From: CALBTQ01 sp036725605
GTDB lineage: Bacteria; Lernaellota; Lernaellaia; Lernaellales; Lernaellaceae
Reading direction: 5' to 3'
DNA length: 19,866 nt
NCBI GenBank assembly: GCA_036725605.1
Contig: DAIMDW010000052.1
Span: 1 to 19,866, forward strand
The notes under the pieces were generated by a model. It searched no databases and was not told where the DNA came from. It worked only from the letters and a program-made list of their open reading frames with translations. The position numbers were made by a program, and so were the translations under genes. Numbering within the stretch: position 1 is the stretch's first letter; each line of letters starts with the position of its first letter. Of the stretch, positions 6,691 to 14,390 are shown one piece after another.

Positions 6691-9363
6691 TTACGGCGCG
6701 CTTTGCAGCAGCTCCAGCGCGATCGAGCGCAGTTGATCGTCGCGCAATTCCTTGTACTCCTCGCGCGCGGATTCGATTTTTTGCAGGGCCAACAGGCAAC
6801 GGATTTTCTCCAGCCGCAATTCATCGACGCAGGGGGCGCAGGCGGAAAAATCGGGCGCATGCGTTTCGATCAAGGCCAGCGCGTCGGTCGTTCGCCCGGC
6901 GCGGCGCAGATCAACCGAGGCCTTGGTCGCCAAACGCGTCGCCAGCAGCGCCTGTTCGTCGTCGGCGAACGGTCCGCGGGGAATGTTTAACGGCAGATTC
7001 GCTTTGTCTGATGCCGCCGCCAACAGTAAACGGATTTTCTTCTTGGCGGCTTCTTCGATGAGCGGCTGCGCCAATGCCTGCCGATAGACCTCGCGCGCGA
7101 TTTCGCCGGTTAGCGCGGAGGCGAGTTTTTCCGTCAGATAGGTCAGCAGCGCGGCTTGTTGCATGGGGAGAGCGTTCTCCAACTCGCGCTGCAGGAAGGC
7201 CACGCCCGCCGCGGCGTCATTGCGCGCCAGGTAATACAGCAGGCGCTGGCCGACGATCACCCGCCGCGCGTAATCCTCCGGCGGAAACTGCGCGAGCATC
7301 GCGTCGGTGGCGGCGAGAAATTGATCGTCCTTGTTTTCGAGGGCCGTCAGTTCCATCAGGCGCGGCAGCAGTTGCCGGTACAGGTTGGGCGTTTTGGGAA
7401 ATTCGGTGAGGCGCGCGACGAGTTCGGCGGCCTCCTGCGCGGGCGGCGCGACCAGGCGCAGACACTGCGCGAGGTCGAGCATGGCTTTGGTGTAATTGCC
7501 TTCCCAGGCGTACATCAGATCGAGCGTCCACTCCATGTCCAGATAAAAACGAAAGCGTTCGACGGCCGGCGCGACCTGACCGGCGAACATGAGTTGCTCG
7601 GTTTGCTCCAGGTAGCGCGCATGCCGCGTGGGATCGATCAACTGCAGATAGGCGATCAGATCGATCGGCGGCGGTTCGGGCGCGCGCAAGGCAGCCACGG
7701 CCGGATTTTCGCGAATGACCAGGGTCAGGTCGTCCAACGGCATGCGCAGACGCTCGACCAGGCGCGGCGACAGCTCGTCGAGCACCGGTTGCAGCGGCGC
7801 GAAGGACGCCGGCTGGTCCTTGAACAATCCGCCGACGGCCAGCGTGTCGAAGGTCGAGGTTTGCGCGTCGAATTTTTCCAGCGTGACCACGAAGCGCGAG
7901 CGCGGCAGATCGTCGACCAACGCGGCGACCGGCCGGCGCAGCCCGCCGCGCATGGGATAGCGGTCGGCATCGAGGAAGAAGTGTTTTTCCTGCGGGTACA
8001 GACGCTCCCACAGGCGATACTGCACGAGGTAGGGGTGTCGCCACACGGTGTCGTTGTGCAAGGTGAGGTGCATTTCGACGATGCCCAGCCATTCGCGGTT
8101 GGTCACGTCGACCACGGCCACGTCACCCAAACCGGCCGCGCCGATCGTGTGGCGCAGTTGCTTGGCGAAAAGCCGCTCGTTGTCGAAGGTGCGTACTTCC
8201 ATCAGGTAGACCGTGTCGCTCGAACCCAGGGCCATCAGCCGGGCGAAGCCGTCGCCGGTGGGGAACCAGGGGGCGAGCGCCAATAGCGCGTACCAGCCCA
8301 GCAGCAACGGCAGAACGAAGTTGCGAAGCTTCGGCGGCAGGCGGTCGAGCACGGCCAGGGCGGAAAGGACCAGCAGGGAGAAAGCGCCCAGGACGTACCA
8401 TTCCCATTTGATGTCCAACTGCATAAAGAAAATCAGCGCGGGGATCGCGCCCAACAGGGGCAGCAAGGCGCGCTTGGGCATTTCCTTCCACTGCGCCAGC
8501 GGCGCGGCGATGAGCACGGCCAAGAGCGCGGGCAGGGCGGCGTAATCCAGCAGCAACAGGCGCAGCGGGAAAAACCACGGGTGCGCCAGGCTCGCGCCGG
8601 GATCGACCAGGTTCACCGCCAGTTCGTGCGGCAGCTTTTCGATGGTCGGTCCGTACCAATAGCCGGCGACGACGCCGAGCGCCGCCAGGAACGAAACGCC
8701 GGCCAGCAGTTTTCGCTTCTCGTGCCGGTCACGGTAAAAATTGACGATCAGCACAACGAGGATCGGCAGCAGGACCTGGATGAAGATCACGGTTTTCGAC
8801 AGCAGCGCCAGCCCGGCGGCCAGCCCCCACAGCGGCGCGGTCCACGGGGAGCGGCGATAGCGCCCCGACAACAGCAGCCACCAGAGGAAGGCGGTGGCGG
8901 CGAGCTGCGCCGATTCGAGGTTGTAAGACAGCGCGACGGTCATCCACCAGGGGCAGGCGCAGACGATCAGCAAAGCGGTCAGCGCGGTCCACCAATCGGT
9001 GGTCACTTGCCGCGCGGCGAGCAGGAAGAAAATCATGAAGCACGCGGCGAACAGCAGGTTGGTCAGGTGAAACGCCCACACCGAGCGCATCGCCTGCAGC
9101 AGCGCGGCGGTAATCGTATAGACCAGCGGCGGCCAATGGAATTCCAGCGAACGCAGGATCGGCAGCGTTTCCAGTTGCGGATGCTGCGTCACGTAGGACA
9201 CGGCGATCGCGTTTTGAAAATGCTGCAGGCTGTCGTGGCCCGCCGGATAGGGCTTTTGGGCGAAGGTGAGGGCCAGCGCCAGAAGAATCAGCACCGGCGC
9301 CGCCCAGAGGGCGTGCCAGGGCCGCAAAGCCTGCCAGCGATCGCGCCACAATTGCAGATTCAT
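6691..9363 (-). CDS. Large GT-C type membrane glycosyltransferase with a C-terminal helical-repeat domain
   Basis: 890 residues from ATG 9363. A first transmembrane helix (about 20-35) is followed by an outer-loop acidic motif, PYPAGHDSLQHF with D44, then EFHWPPLVYTITAALL. This pattern fits PMT_2 / family 39-type GT-C enzymes. Roughly ten membrane helices run to about residue 390. After a periplasmic mixed region, the C-terminal third (from about residue 560) is hydrophilic and helical, resembling TPR-like repeats, and includes FSACAPCVDEL near the end. The pairing of a GT-C core with a long soluble helical tail suggests protein-protein docking at the periplasmic face. The gene sits 70 bp after pgsW and 70 bp before a second GT-C gene. 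The frame is open upstream of ATG 9363, but those residues overlap a hairpin and the end of pgsW. No close Shine-Dalgarno is present: the nearest GAGGGG is about 18 nt upstream, inside the hairpin. Confidence 0.85.
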   Translation of the reverse strand: MNLQLWRDRWQALRPWHALWAAPVLILLALALTFAQKPYPAGHDSLQHFQNAIAVSYVTQHPQLETLPILRSLEFHWPPLVYTITAALLQAMRSVWAFHLTNLLFAACFMIFFLLAARQVTTDWWTALTALLIVCACPWWMTVALSYNLESAQLAATAFLWWLLLSGRYRRSPWTAPLWGLAAGLALLSKTVIFIQVLLPILVVLIVNFYRDRHEKRKLLAGVSFLAALGVVAGYWYGPTIEKLPHELAVNLVDPGASLAHPWFFPLRLLLLDYAALPALLAVLIAAPLAQWKEMPKRALLPLLGAIPALIFFMQLDIKWEWYVLGAFSLLVLSALAVLDRLPPKLRNFVLPLLLGWYALLALAPWFPTGDGFARLMALGSSDTVYLMEVRTFDNERLFAKQLRHTIGAAGLGDVAVVDVTNREWLGIVEMHLTLHNDTVWRHPYLVQYRLWERLYPQEKHFFLDADRYPMRGGLRRPVAALVDDLPRSRFVVTLEKFDAQTSTFDTLAVGGLFKDQPASFAPLQPVLDELSPRLVERLRMPLDDLTLVIRENPAVAALRAPEPPPIDLIAYLQLIDPTRHARYLEQTEQLMFAGQVAPAVERFRFYLDMEWTLDLMYAWEGNYTKAMLDLAQCLRLVAPPAQEAAELVARLTEFPKTPNLYRQLLPRLMELTALENKDDQFLAATDAMLAQFPPEDYARRVIVGQRLLYYLARNDAAAGVAFLQRELENALPMQQAALLTYLTEKLASALTGEIAREVYRQALAQPLIEEAAKKKIRLLLAAASDKANLPLNIPRGPFADDEQALLATRLATKASVDLRRAGRTTDALALIETHAPDFSACAPCVDELRLEKIRCLLALQKIESAREEYKELRDDQLRSIALELLQSAP

Positions 9364-9377
9364 AGCGCCGATTATGA

Positions 9378-9409
9378 CAATCCCCTCGGCGCGAAGCCAG
9401 AGGGGATTG
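9378..9409 (-). other. Strong stem-loop between pgsW and the 890-aa glycosyltransferase
   Basis: CAATCCCCTC (9378-9387) is perfectly complementary to GAGGGGATTG (9400-9409). An inner GGC/GCC pairing in the loop can extend the hairpin. It lies 15 bp upstream of ATG 9363. No convincing T tract follows on the minus strand, so it looks less like a complete rho-independent terminator than like an mRNA-processing, stability or translation-control element. The GAGGGG that could serve as a ribosome binding site is inside the stem. Confidence 0.6.
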
Positions 9410-9433
9410 CGGATAGTCGACGGAGTTTTTCGA

Positions 9434-10579
9434 TCAGACCATTTTTTCCGGCCGCGAGCGGGTCGGTTCACGCCGGCCCATGGTGATGATGCGATAGCCC
9501 CAATCCAGGCGCCCGAAGGCCATGAGCAACAGCACGATGGCGAACAGGATGCTCACGGCCAGCATGCGGTTGGGCTCTTCTTTAACGAAGATCTTGCCTT
9601 CGCCGACGTTGGGCATCGTGCGCGGTTGCAAGGGCAGGCCGTAACGCTGCGCCAGCTTGTCCATGCGCATCAGGTGGATGACCGGCTTGCCGTCGACGAC
9701 GAAGCGCGCCATCACCGAGTTGAGGTCGTCCGCGCCCACCGGCGCCGATTTGTTCAAGCCGGCGCGGAACAACTGCCGGCCCAGGCGCGCGCCGACCGAG
9801 GCCGTGCCGCCGCCGACGTTGATGTAAGCCTGAATGTCCTCGTCGCCGGCGTACTGGCGGTACAGTTCCATACGCCGCTGCACGCTGTCGGCATAGGTTT
9901 CGGCCTCGATGTATTCCAGGCCGCTGCGCTCGATGGAACGCTCGATGAGCCGGCGGCCTTTTTTCGACAGGCCCAGCGCCTTGTCTTCCAGACCGCCGCG
10001 TGAAATGGCGATCGGCATGGTGGAGATCAGGTGCTGCTCGAAGAGAAACTCTTGCATTTCCGGCCAGAGGAATTTCGGATTGTTCGCGCCCCACTGCGAC
10101 GAACCGACGCTGGTGATGATGATCGGTTTGACCTTCATCGTTTCCAGCGCGGCCAGCGTGGCGATGTTGACCGCCGGGAACGAGCCGGACATGCCCACCG
10201 CAATCGTGTCGCCGGACTCGACGCCCGCGCGGACCATCAGATTGACGATGACCGCCGCGAAGTTCGGATTCACCGACGTTTGTTTGGACGGCAGGTGACC
10301 GGGGTTGGTGGTCACCGGCGTGAGCAATTCGCCGATCAGCCCCGAGCCGGTGGGGTCGATGCCGGTATCGATGGAAATGCCGCGACGCAGCCGTTCGGTT
10401 TTAATCGCCTCGAAGCAGCGCTTGGCCAATTGGGCGGCGCGCATCTTCTCTTTGTAGTTGGACTGACGTTCCTGAATCTTGAAGTGCTCGACCAGGAACA
10501 ACCCGCCGATCGACAGCAACGCGACGAGCACCAGCACGCGCAAACTGACCCGCTGCGGACGCCAATACAGCCGCTTCAT
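9434..10579 (-). CDS. pgsW: Poly-gamma-glutamate system protein PgsW-like
   Basis: 381 residues. One N-terminal transmembrane helix (about 11-31, after MKRLYWRPQRVSLR) and one near the C-terminus (MLAVSILFAIVLLLMAF) bracket a large soluble, presumably extracytoplasmic domain. That domain contains the conserved-looking stretches GIDPTGSGLIGEL, VGMSGSFPAVNIA, TSVGSSQWGAN and INVGGGTASVGA. I recognise the arrangement as the PgsW-type protein found with PgsB and PgsC in operons that lack PgsA/CapA beside them; the biochemical role is not established. ATG 10579 overlaps the pgsC stop by ATGA, and GGAG lies just upstream. The many Gly/Ser loops recall small-molecule-binding folds, but that is only an impression. 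The symbol is from memory of the family name. Confidence 0.82.
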   Translation of the reverse strand: MKRLYWRPQRVSLRVLVLVALLSIGGLFLVEHFKIQERQSNYKEKMRAAQLAKRCFEAIKTERLRRGISIDTGIDPTGSGLIGELLTPVTTNPGHLPSKQTSVNPNFAAVIVNLMVRAGVESGDTIAVGMSGSFPAVNIATLAALETMKVKPIIITSVGSSQWGANNPKFLWPEMQEFLFEQHLISTMPIAISRGGLEDKALGLSKKGRRLIERSIERSGLEYIEAETYADSVQRRMELYRQYAGDEDIQAYINVGGGTASVGARLGRQLFRAGLNKSAPVGADDLNSVMARFVVDGKPVIHLMRMDKLAQRYGLPLQPRTMPNVGEGKIFVKEEPNRMLAVSILFAIVLLLMAFGRLDWGYRIITMGRREPTRSRPEKMV

Positions 10580-11022
10580 GGCAATATCTCCGCGCCGAAG
10601 AAGAGAATCAACACGAGGCGCACGACGATGGAGACGATGGTCAGCGAAGCCAGCGTCTGCAACACGCCCTGGCGTTCCATCCAGATGGCGATCAGGCCGG
10701 GAATGATGTACCCGATAACGGTGAATTCCTCGATCGGCATACGGATCCAGGTGCGCACCAGCATGCCCAGCAGGTAGCCGATCAAAATCATGAAGGCCGT
10801 CCGCCGCCGGCCGTAAACCAGCAGGAAGGACGAGAGCGCGCGCACGATGGCGAAGGTGGCGAAGGCCACGCCGATCGTCGCGGCCACGTCCCAGGGCTGG
10901 GTCAGGTACAGCGCGAAGTATCCCGGCACGATCAGGCCGCCGGAGGCGATGCCGAACAACTCGGTGAACAGCATCCCCGCCACCAGACCAATGCCGATCG
11001 ATAGCGATAACAACTCGGTCAT
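10576..11022 (-). CDS. pgsC: Poly-gamma-glutamate biosynthesis protein PgsC/CapC
   Basis: 148 residues, the usual CapC/PgsC length. It is strongly hydrophobic with about four to five membrane helices. The family-typical N-terminus is IGIGLVAGMLFTELFGIASG followed by GLIVPGYFALYL. Further on are RRRTAFMILIGYLLGMLVR and IIPGLIAIWMERQG. PgsC is the small integral-membrane partner of the PgsB ligase in the poly-gamma-glutamate synthase complex. The ATG overlaps the pgsB stop by ATGA, with a strong GAGGAG Shine-Dalgarno, and the stop overlaps the pgsW start in the same way. This gives tight translational coupling. Confidence 0.93.
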   Translation of the reverse strand: MTELLSLSIGIGLVAGMLFTELFGIASGGLIVPGYFALYLTQPWDVAATIGVAFATFAIVRALSSFLLVYGRRRTAFMILIGYLLGMLVRTWIRMPIEEFTVIGYIIPGLIAIWMERQGVLQTLASLTIVSIVVRLVLILFFGAEILP

Positions 11023-12215
11023 TGCTGCTCCTCAGGCAACGCACGATTGCGGAAGAAACGAACCAACGGCAAGCCGGGTCCGCCGATATTGCCCATGCCC
11101 ACGACCAGCGAATTGCGGCCGCAGGCTTCCAGAATGCTTTCGAAAATTTCCTCGACGCCCACCTGGTCGGCGAAGATGAACCGGCTGACGTCGAAGTCCG
11201 TTTTGCCGGCCATGCGCGCGAAGAGGTAGGCGCCGGTGCCGATCAGTACGACGCGCTCGGCCTGGTGCCAGAACGTCGTGTCCTTGGCCATCTGCACGGT
11301 GCGCGAGGGCCGGTCGGCGCGCATGTTGAACACGGCAACGGTGCGGTCGGTGCCGGAATATTTTTTATGGGCCAGGTTCCAGATTTTTTCGGTCGACTCC
11401 GGATCGTTCGCGGCGAAGCCGTTGACGAAAATGATGCGCCGCCCGAAGAAGTTGATCACGTTTTCGGTCAGCGCGCCCGGGTCGGGCTTGGCCTGCCACA
11501 TGCCGGCGATCGCCTGCTCGCGGGTCAGGCCCAGGTCCAGCAGCACCTTGAGCGCCAGGGCGACGTTCTCCGCGTGCTCGGTGTAGCTGAAACCGGCCAG
11601 GTCGGCGGGCGTGACGGCGGCGAGGTCCTCTTCGGATACGGCGTGCAGCGAGGACTTGCGATCTTTCGCGGCCGCGGCCAGCACTTCCAGGTTTTTACGC
11701 TCGGCGGTGAACAGCTTGCCCTTGACCGGGATCATGCCGGCTAGCGCCTTGGCCACGTCGATCTCCTCGGGGCCCATCACGTCCAGGTGGTCGGCGCGGG
11801 CGTTGGTGATCACGCCGTGCGTGGCCTGCACCAGCTTGCTCTCGCTGATCCAATGGAGGATCGGCTGCAGCGCCATGCACTCGACGATCAGCGCCTCGCA
11901 GCCCATTTGGTAGGCGGTGTTGACGATGCGCTTCTGCTCGATGATGTTCGCCCCGGCGGGACGATAAACCGGCACTTCGCCGCCGTCGGGCAGGATCATC
12001 CGGGCCAGCGTGCCGGTCGTTTTCGCGGCGGTCTTTTTCCCCGCATAGCGCAGAGCGGCGGCCAACAGCCGCGTGACGCTCGATTTGCCGCGCGTGCCGC
12101 TGACGTGAATGCGCACGGGGATTTTGCCGAGCCGATGCACGTGGATGATTCGTTCCACGATGGCCAGCACCAAAAGTACGGACGTAATCACCGCCAGCAG
12201 ACTAAATGATGTCAT
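11019..12215 (-). CDS. pgsB: Poly-gamma-glutamate synthase PgsB/CapB (Mur-ligase-like amide ligase)
   Basis: 398 residues, full length for CapB/PgsB. An N-terminal membrane helix (about 5-20) is followed by the ATP-binding P-loop IHVSGTRGKSSVTRLLA (GTRGKSS at 40-46), KTTGTLARMILPDG, and the ligase signature VITNARADHLDVMGP. The C-terminal half has VFNMRADRPSRTVQM and ends with VVGMGNIGGPGLPLVRFF. PgsB activates the gamma-carboxyl of glutamate with ATP and extends the poly-gamma-glutamate chain with PgsC at the inner membrane. The start at ATG 12215 has GGGAGGAG about 11 nt upstream. It is the first gene of a minus-strand run, pgsB-pgsC-pgsW, and probably the two glycosyltransferase genes. No pgsA/capA or gamma-glutamyl hydrolase gene is in the window, so polymer fate (release, capsule anchoring, surface layer) is open. 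Confidence 0.95.
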   Translation of the reverse strand: MTSFSLLAVITSVLLVLAIVERIIHVHRLGKIPVRIHVSGTRGKSSVTRLLAAALRYAGKKTAAKTTGTLARMILPDGGEVPVYRPAGANIIEQKRIVNTAYQMGCEALIVECMALQPILHWISESKLVQATHGVITNARADHLDVMGPEEIDVAKALAGMIPVKGKLFTAERKNLEVLAAAAKDRKSSLHAVSEEDLAAVTPADLAGFSYTEHAENVALALKVLLDLGLTREQAIAGMWQAKPDPGALTENVINFFGRRIIFVNGFAANDPESTEKIWNLAHKKYSGTDRTVAVFNMRADRPSRTVQMAKDTTFWHQAERVVLIGTGAYLFARMAGKTDFDVSRFIFADQVGVEEIFESILEACGRNSLVVGMGNIGGPGLPLVRFFRNRALPEEQQ

Positions 12216-12251
12216 ACGAGACGATGCTCCTCCCAGAAATCTTAAGGTGCT

Positions 12252-12280
12252 CCTATATACCTCTTCTTGATATCTGTAAA
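12252..12280 (-). promoter_or_regulatory. Candidate promoter of the pgsB operon
   Basis: On the minus strand TTTACA (12280-12275) is 17 bp from TATAGG (12257-12252), with an alternative TATATA two bases upstream. The sequence lies in a locally AT-rich patch 37-65 bp upstream of the pgsB ATG. The leader would be about 30 nt and carries the GGGAGGAG ribosome binding site. Confidence 0.4.
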
Positions 12281-12337
12281 TACGACACCGAGCCCGGATC
12301 GCCAACCCCGAAAACAATTTTCCGGCGCCTATCCGGC

Positions 12338-12366
12338 TTGGTTTGCCCGGCGGCGCATGGTATAGA
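12338..12366 (+). promoter_or_regulatory. Candidate promoter of the acyltransferase-photolyase operon
   Basis: TTGGTT (12338-12343) and TATAGA (12361-12366) are 17 bp apart and 30 bp upstream of ATG 12396. It is divergent from the pgsB promoter, about 60 bp away, so one regulator could act on both. Confidence 0.45.
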
Positions 12367-12395
12367 TCAAACACCAACAATCTCGGTAACTTGTC

Positions 12396-13403
12396 ATGAC
12401 GGATCAGACCTGGAAAGACACGTGGGGTCGGCGAATGATCTCCTTCATCGCGTATGGAGGGGGATTTTTCGTGTTGACGCTCTTGTTTCCGGTGCTGTTG
12501 CCGGCCGTCGCGTTGCTTGACCTGATCTTTCGCCGCCAGTGGAAAATGACCCGCCTGGCGCTGTTTTTCGAATATTACCTCGCCATGGAAATGGCCGGTC
12601 TGCAGGCCTGCCTGGGCATCTGGCTGCGCCACAAGATGCGCAACGACATCGAACGCTATCGCACGGCGAACTACCGCTTGATGCGCTGGTGGGCGCGTTC
12701 GTTGCTGGGTGTGCTGCGCCGGTTGTATCGCCTGCGGTTCACCGTCGAGGGCGATCGCATTTCGTCGGGTCCGTTCATCGCCTTCATGCGTCACGTCAGT
12801 TGGCTGGACAACCTGGTCGCCGCGGCCGCGTTCGTCGTGCCGCACGATCTGCACCTGCGGCAGATCCTCAAAGACGATCTGCAATGGGATCCGTGCCTGG
12901 ACGTGCTGGCCAACCGGTTGGATCACGTGTTCGTCAAACGCGAGAGCATCATCGTGGACACCGAGCGCGTGGAGATCGTCAGGATGATGACCGGACTGCG
13001 GGCGCGCAACGCGGTGGTGTTCTTCCCCGAAGGCGAGCCTTTCCGGCCGGAAAAACGCGATTTGATCCTTTCGCGGCTGGCCACGACCAAGGATCTGCAT
13101 TACCGCGAAAAGATCGAGGCGCTCAAAAACGTGCTGCCGCCGCGCTTTGATCGATCGTTGCTGATTCTGGATAAAAACAAGAATGCGGACGTCGTGTTTT
13201 GCGCCCATTACGGTTTCGAGCACGTGTTGAGCGTGCGGGACTTTTTCGCCGGAGCGCTGATCAACCGGACGATCCGGGTGCGCACGTGGCGCGTGCCGCA
13301 CGCGGAAATTCCGCACGACGATGCCGACCAGGTCAAGTGGATGTTCAACCAATGGGCCCGGGTCGACCGCTGGCTCGAGCAGGTGAAAAACAAGAACGAA
13401 TAG
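12396..13403 (+). CDS. Lysophospholipid acyltransferase family protein (PlsC/LCLAT-like)
   Basis: 335 residues. An N-terminal membrane segment (about 16-40, FIAYGGGFFVLTLLFPVLLP and beyond) leads to the PlsC-type catalytic domain. The HX4D motif is HVSWLD, with H133 and D138. The FFPEGE motif (F209-E214) corresponds to the conserved acyl-acceptor/phosphate-binding block. The spacing of about 75 residues between the two is right for the family. Such enzymes transfer an acyl group from acyl-CoA or acyl-ACP to lysophospholipids or 1-acylglycerol-3-phosphate at the inner membrane. The C-terminal region, with IRVRTWRVPHAE and a final charged helix, resembles the longer LCLAT/AGPAT forms rather than the minimal bacterial PlsC, so the acceptor may be something other than lysophosphatidate. 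It is the first gene of a three-gene plus-strand run; the next gene starts 23 bp later. The Shine-Dalgarno is weak. Confidence 0.88.
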   Translation: MTDQTWKDTWGRRMISFIAYGGGFFVLTLLFPVLLPAVALLDLIFRRQWKMTRLALFFEYYLAMEMAGLQACLGIWLRHKMRNDIERYRTANYRLMRWWARSLLGVLRRLYRLRFTVEGDRISSGPFIAFMRHVSWLDNLVAAAAFVVPHDLHLRQILKDDLQWDPCLDVLANRLDHVFVKRESIIVDTERVEIVRMMTGLRARNAVVFFPEGEPFRPEKRDLILSRLATTKDLHYREKIEALKNVLPPRFDRSLLILDKNKNADVVFCAHYGFEHVLSVRDFFAGALINRTIRVRTWRVPHAEIPHDDADQVKWMFNQWARVDRWLEQVKNKNE

Positions 13404-13426
13404 CGCCGGCAAAAAGGGAGAAAACG

Positions 13427-14383
13427 ATGCAACCCTATGCCCGGCCCACATTATTTTGCAGCCAATGTCTGGGTTTCGCGGCCTGTCGCTGGAACGGGGT
13501 GACCGTGCGCAGCGAGGCGATCGCCGCGCTGATGCCGCACGTCGAATTCATCACGGCCTGTCCCGAAGTGGAAATCGGCCTGGGCGTGCCGCGCAAACCG
13601 GTGCGCATCGTTCGGGTGAACGGCGAGCCGCGCCTGCTGCAGCCCGACACCGGCGGCGATTTCACCGCCGCGATGGCTGCGTGTGTGCAACGCATCATGG
13701 CCGACCTTCCCGAAGTCGAGGGGTTCATCCTCAAGACGCGTTCGCCGTCGTGCGGTCCGTATGAGGTGAAAATGTACGATGGCGCGGCGGTCGCGCGCAC
13801 GGCCGGTTTTCTGGGCGGGGCGATCGTCGAGCGATTCGGCAAGCCGGCGGTGGAGGACGAGGGGCGGCTGACCAACTTCACGCTACGCGAGCGGTTTTTG
13901 ATCAAAATATTCGCCCTGGCCGATTTTCGCCGCGCCCGCCGCACCGGCCGCATCGCCGCGTTGCAGGATTTTCATGCGCGCAACAAGTTGATGCTCATGG
14001 CTTGCCACCAGAGCGGACAGAAGGCGCTCGGTCGCCTCCTGGGCAATCGCGACAAGCGCTCGTTCGACGCGGTGGCGGCCGATTACGAACAGTATTTGAT
14101 CCAGGCGTTGCGCTACGGCCCCAAACCCAGCCAGGTGATCAACGTGCTGATGCATGCGCTGGGGTATTTTAAAAAGGAATTGCGGACTCGGGAAAAGGCG
14201 TTGTTTCTCGACCTGCTCGAGCAGTACCGTGCCGGCCGCGTGCCGTTGAGCGCGCCCACGGCGGTGCTGAGCGCCTGGATCGCCCGCATCGAGGAGCCGT
14301 ATCTGGCGCAACAAACTTTCTTCGCGCCCTATCCGCCGGAACTGGTGACGATTACCGATTCGGGCCGGGGCCGCGACTATTGA
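13427..14383 (+). CDS. DUF523-DUF1722 fusion protein (TudS-like Fe-S domain plus YbgA-like domain)
   Basis: 318 residues with two domains. The N-terminal DUF523 domain (about 8-160) shows CLGFAACRWNG (C14), TACPEVEIGLGVPR (C45) and TRSPSCGPYEVK (C109). In the characterised DUF523 member TudS, a 2-thiouracil desulfidase, three cysteines hold a catalytic [4Fe-4S] cluster, and C14, C45 and C109 are the likely equivalents. Extra cysteines C11 and C20 flank the first. The C-terminal DUF1722/YbgA domain (about 180-300) begins QDFHARNKLMLMACHQ (H183) and includes GYFKKELRTREKALFLDLLEQY. The E. coli homologue ybgA lies next to phr, and here the next gene is also a photolyase, 7 bp downstream. ATG 13427 is chosen over frames opening earlier because AAGGGAG sits at the right distance and earlier sequence overlaps the acyltransferase gene. 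The substrate is unproven; a thio-base or nucleotide repair/salvage role is an inference. Confidence 0.92.
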   Translation: MQPYARPTLFCSQCLGFAACRWNGVTVRSEAIAALMPHVEFITACPEVEIGLGVPRKPVRIVRVNGEPRLLQPDTGGDFTAAMAACVQRIMADLPEVEGFILKTRSPSCGPYEVKMYDGAAVARTAGFLGGAIVERFGKPAVEDEGRLTNFTLRERFLIKIFALADFRRARRTGRIAALQDFHARNKLMLMACHQSGQKALGRLLGNRDKRSFDAVAADYEQYLIQALRYGPKPSQVINVLMHALGYFKKELRTREKALFLDLLEQYRAGRVPLSAPTAVLSAWIARIEEPYLAQQTFFAPYPPELVTITDSGRGRDY

Positions 14384-14390
14384 GCGAAAC

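Noticed and set aside
9378..9409. Rho-independent terminator ending the pgs transcript
   Set aside because: The stem is strong, but no T tract follows on the minus strand, so I kept it only as a stem-loop.
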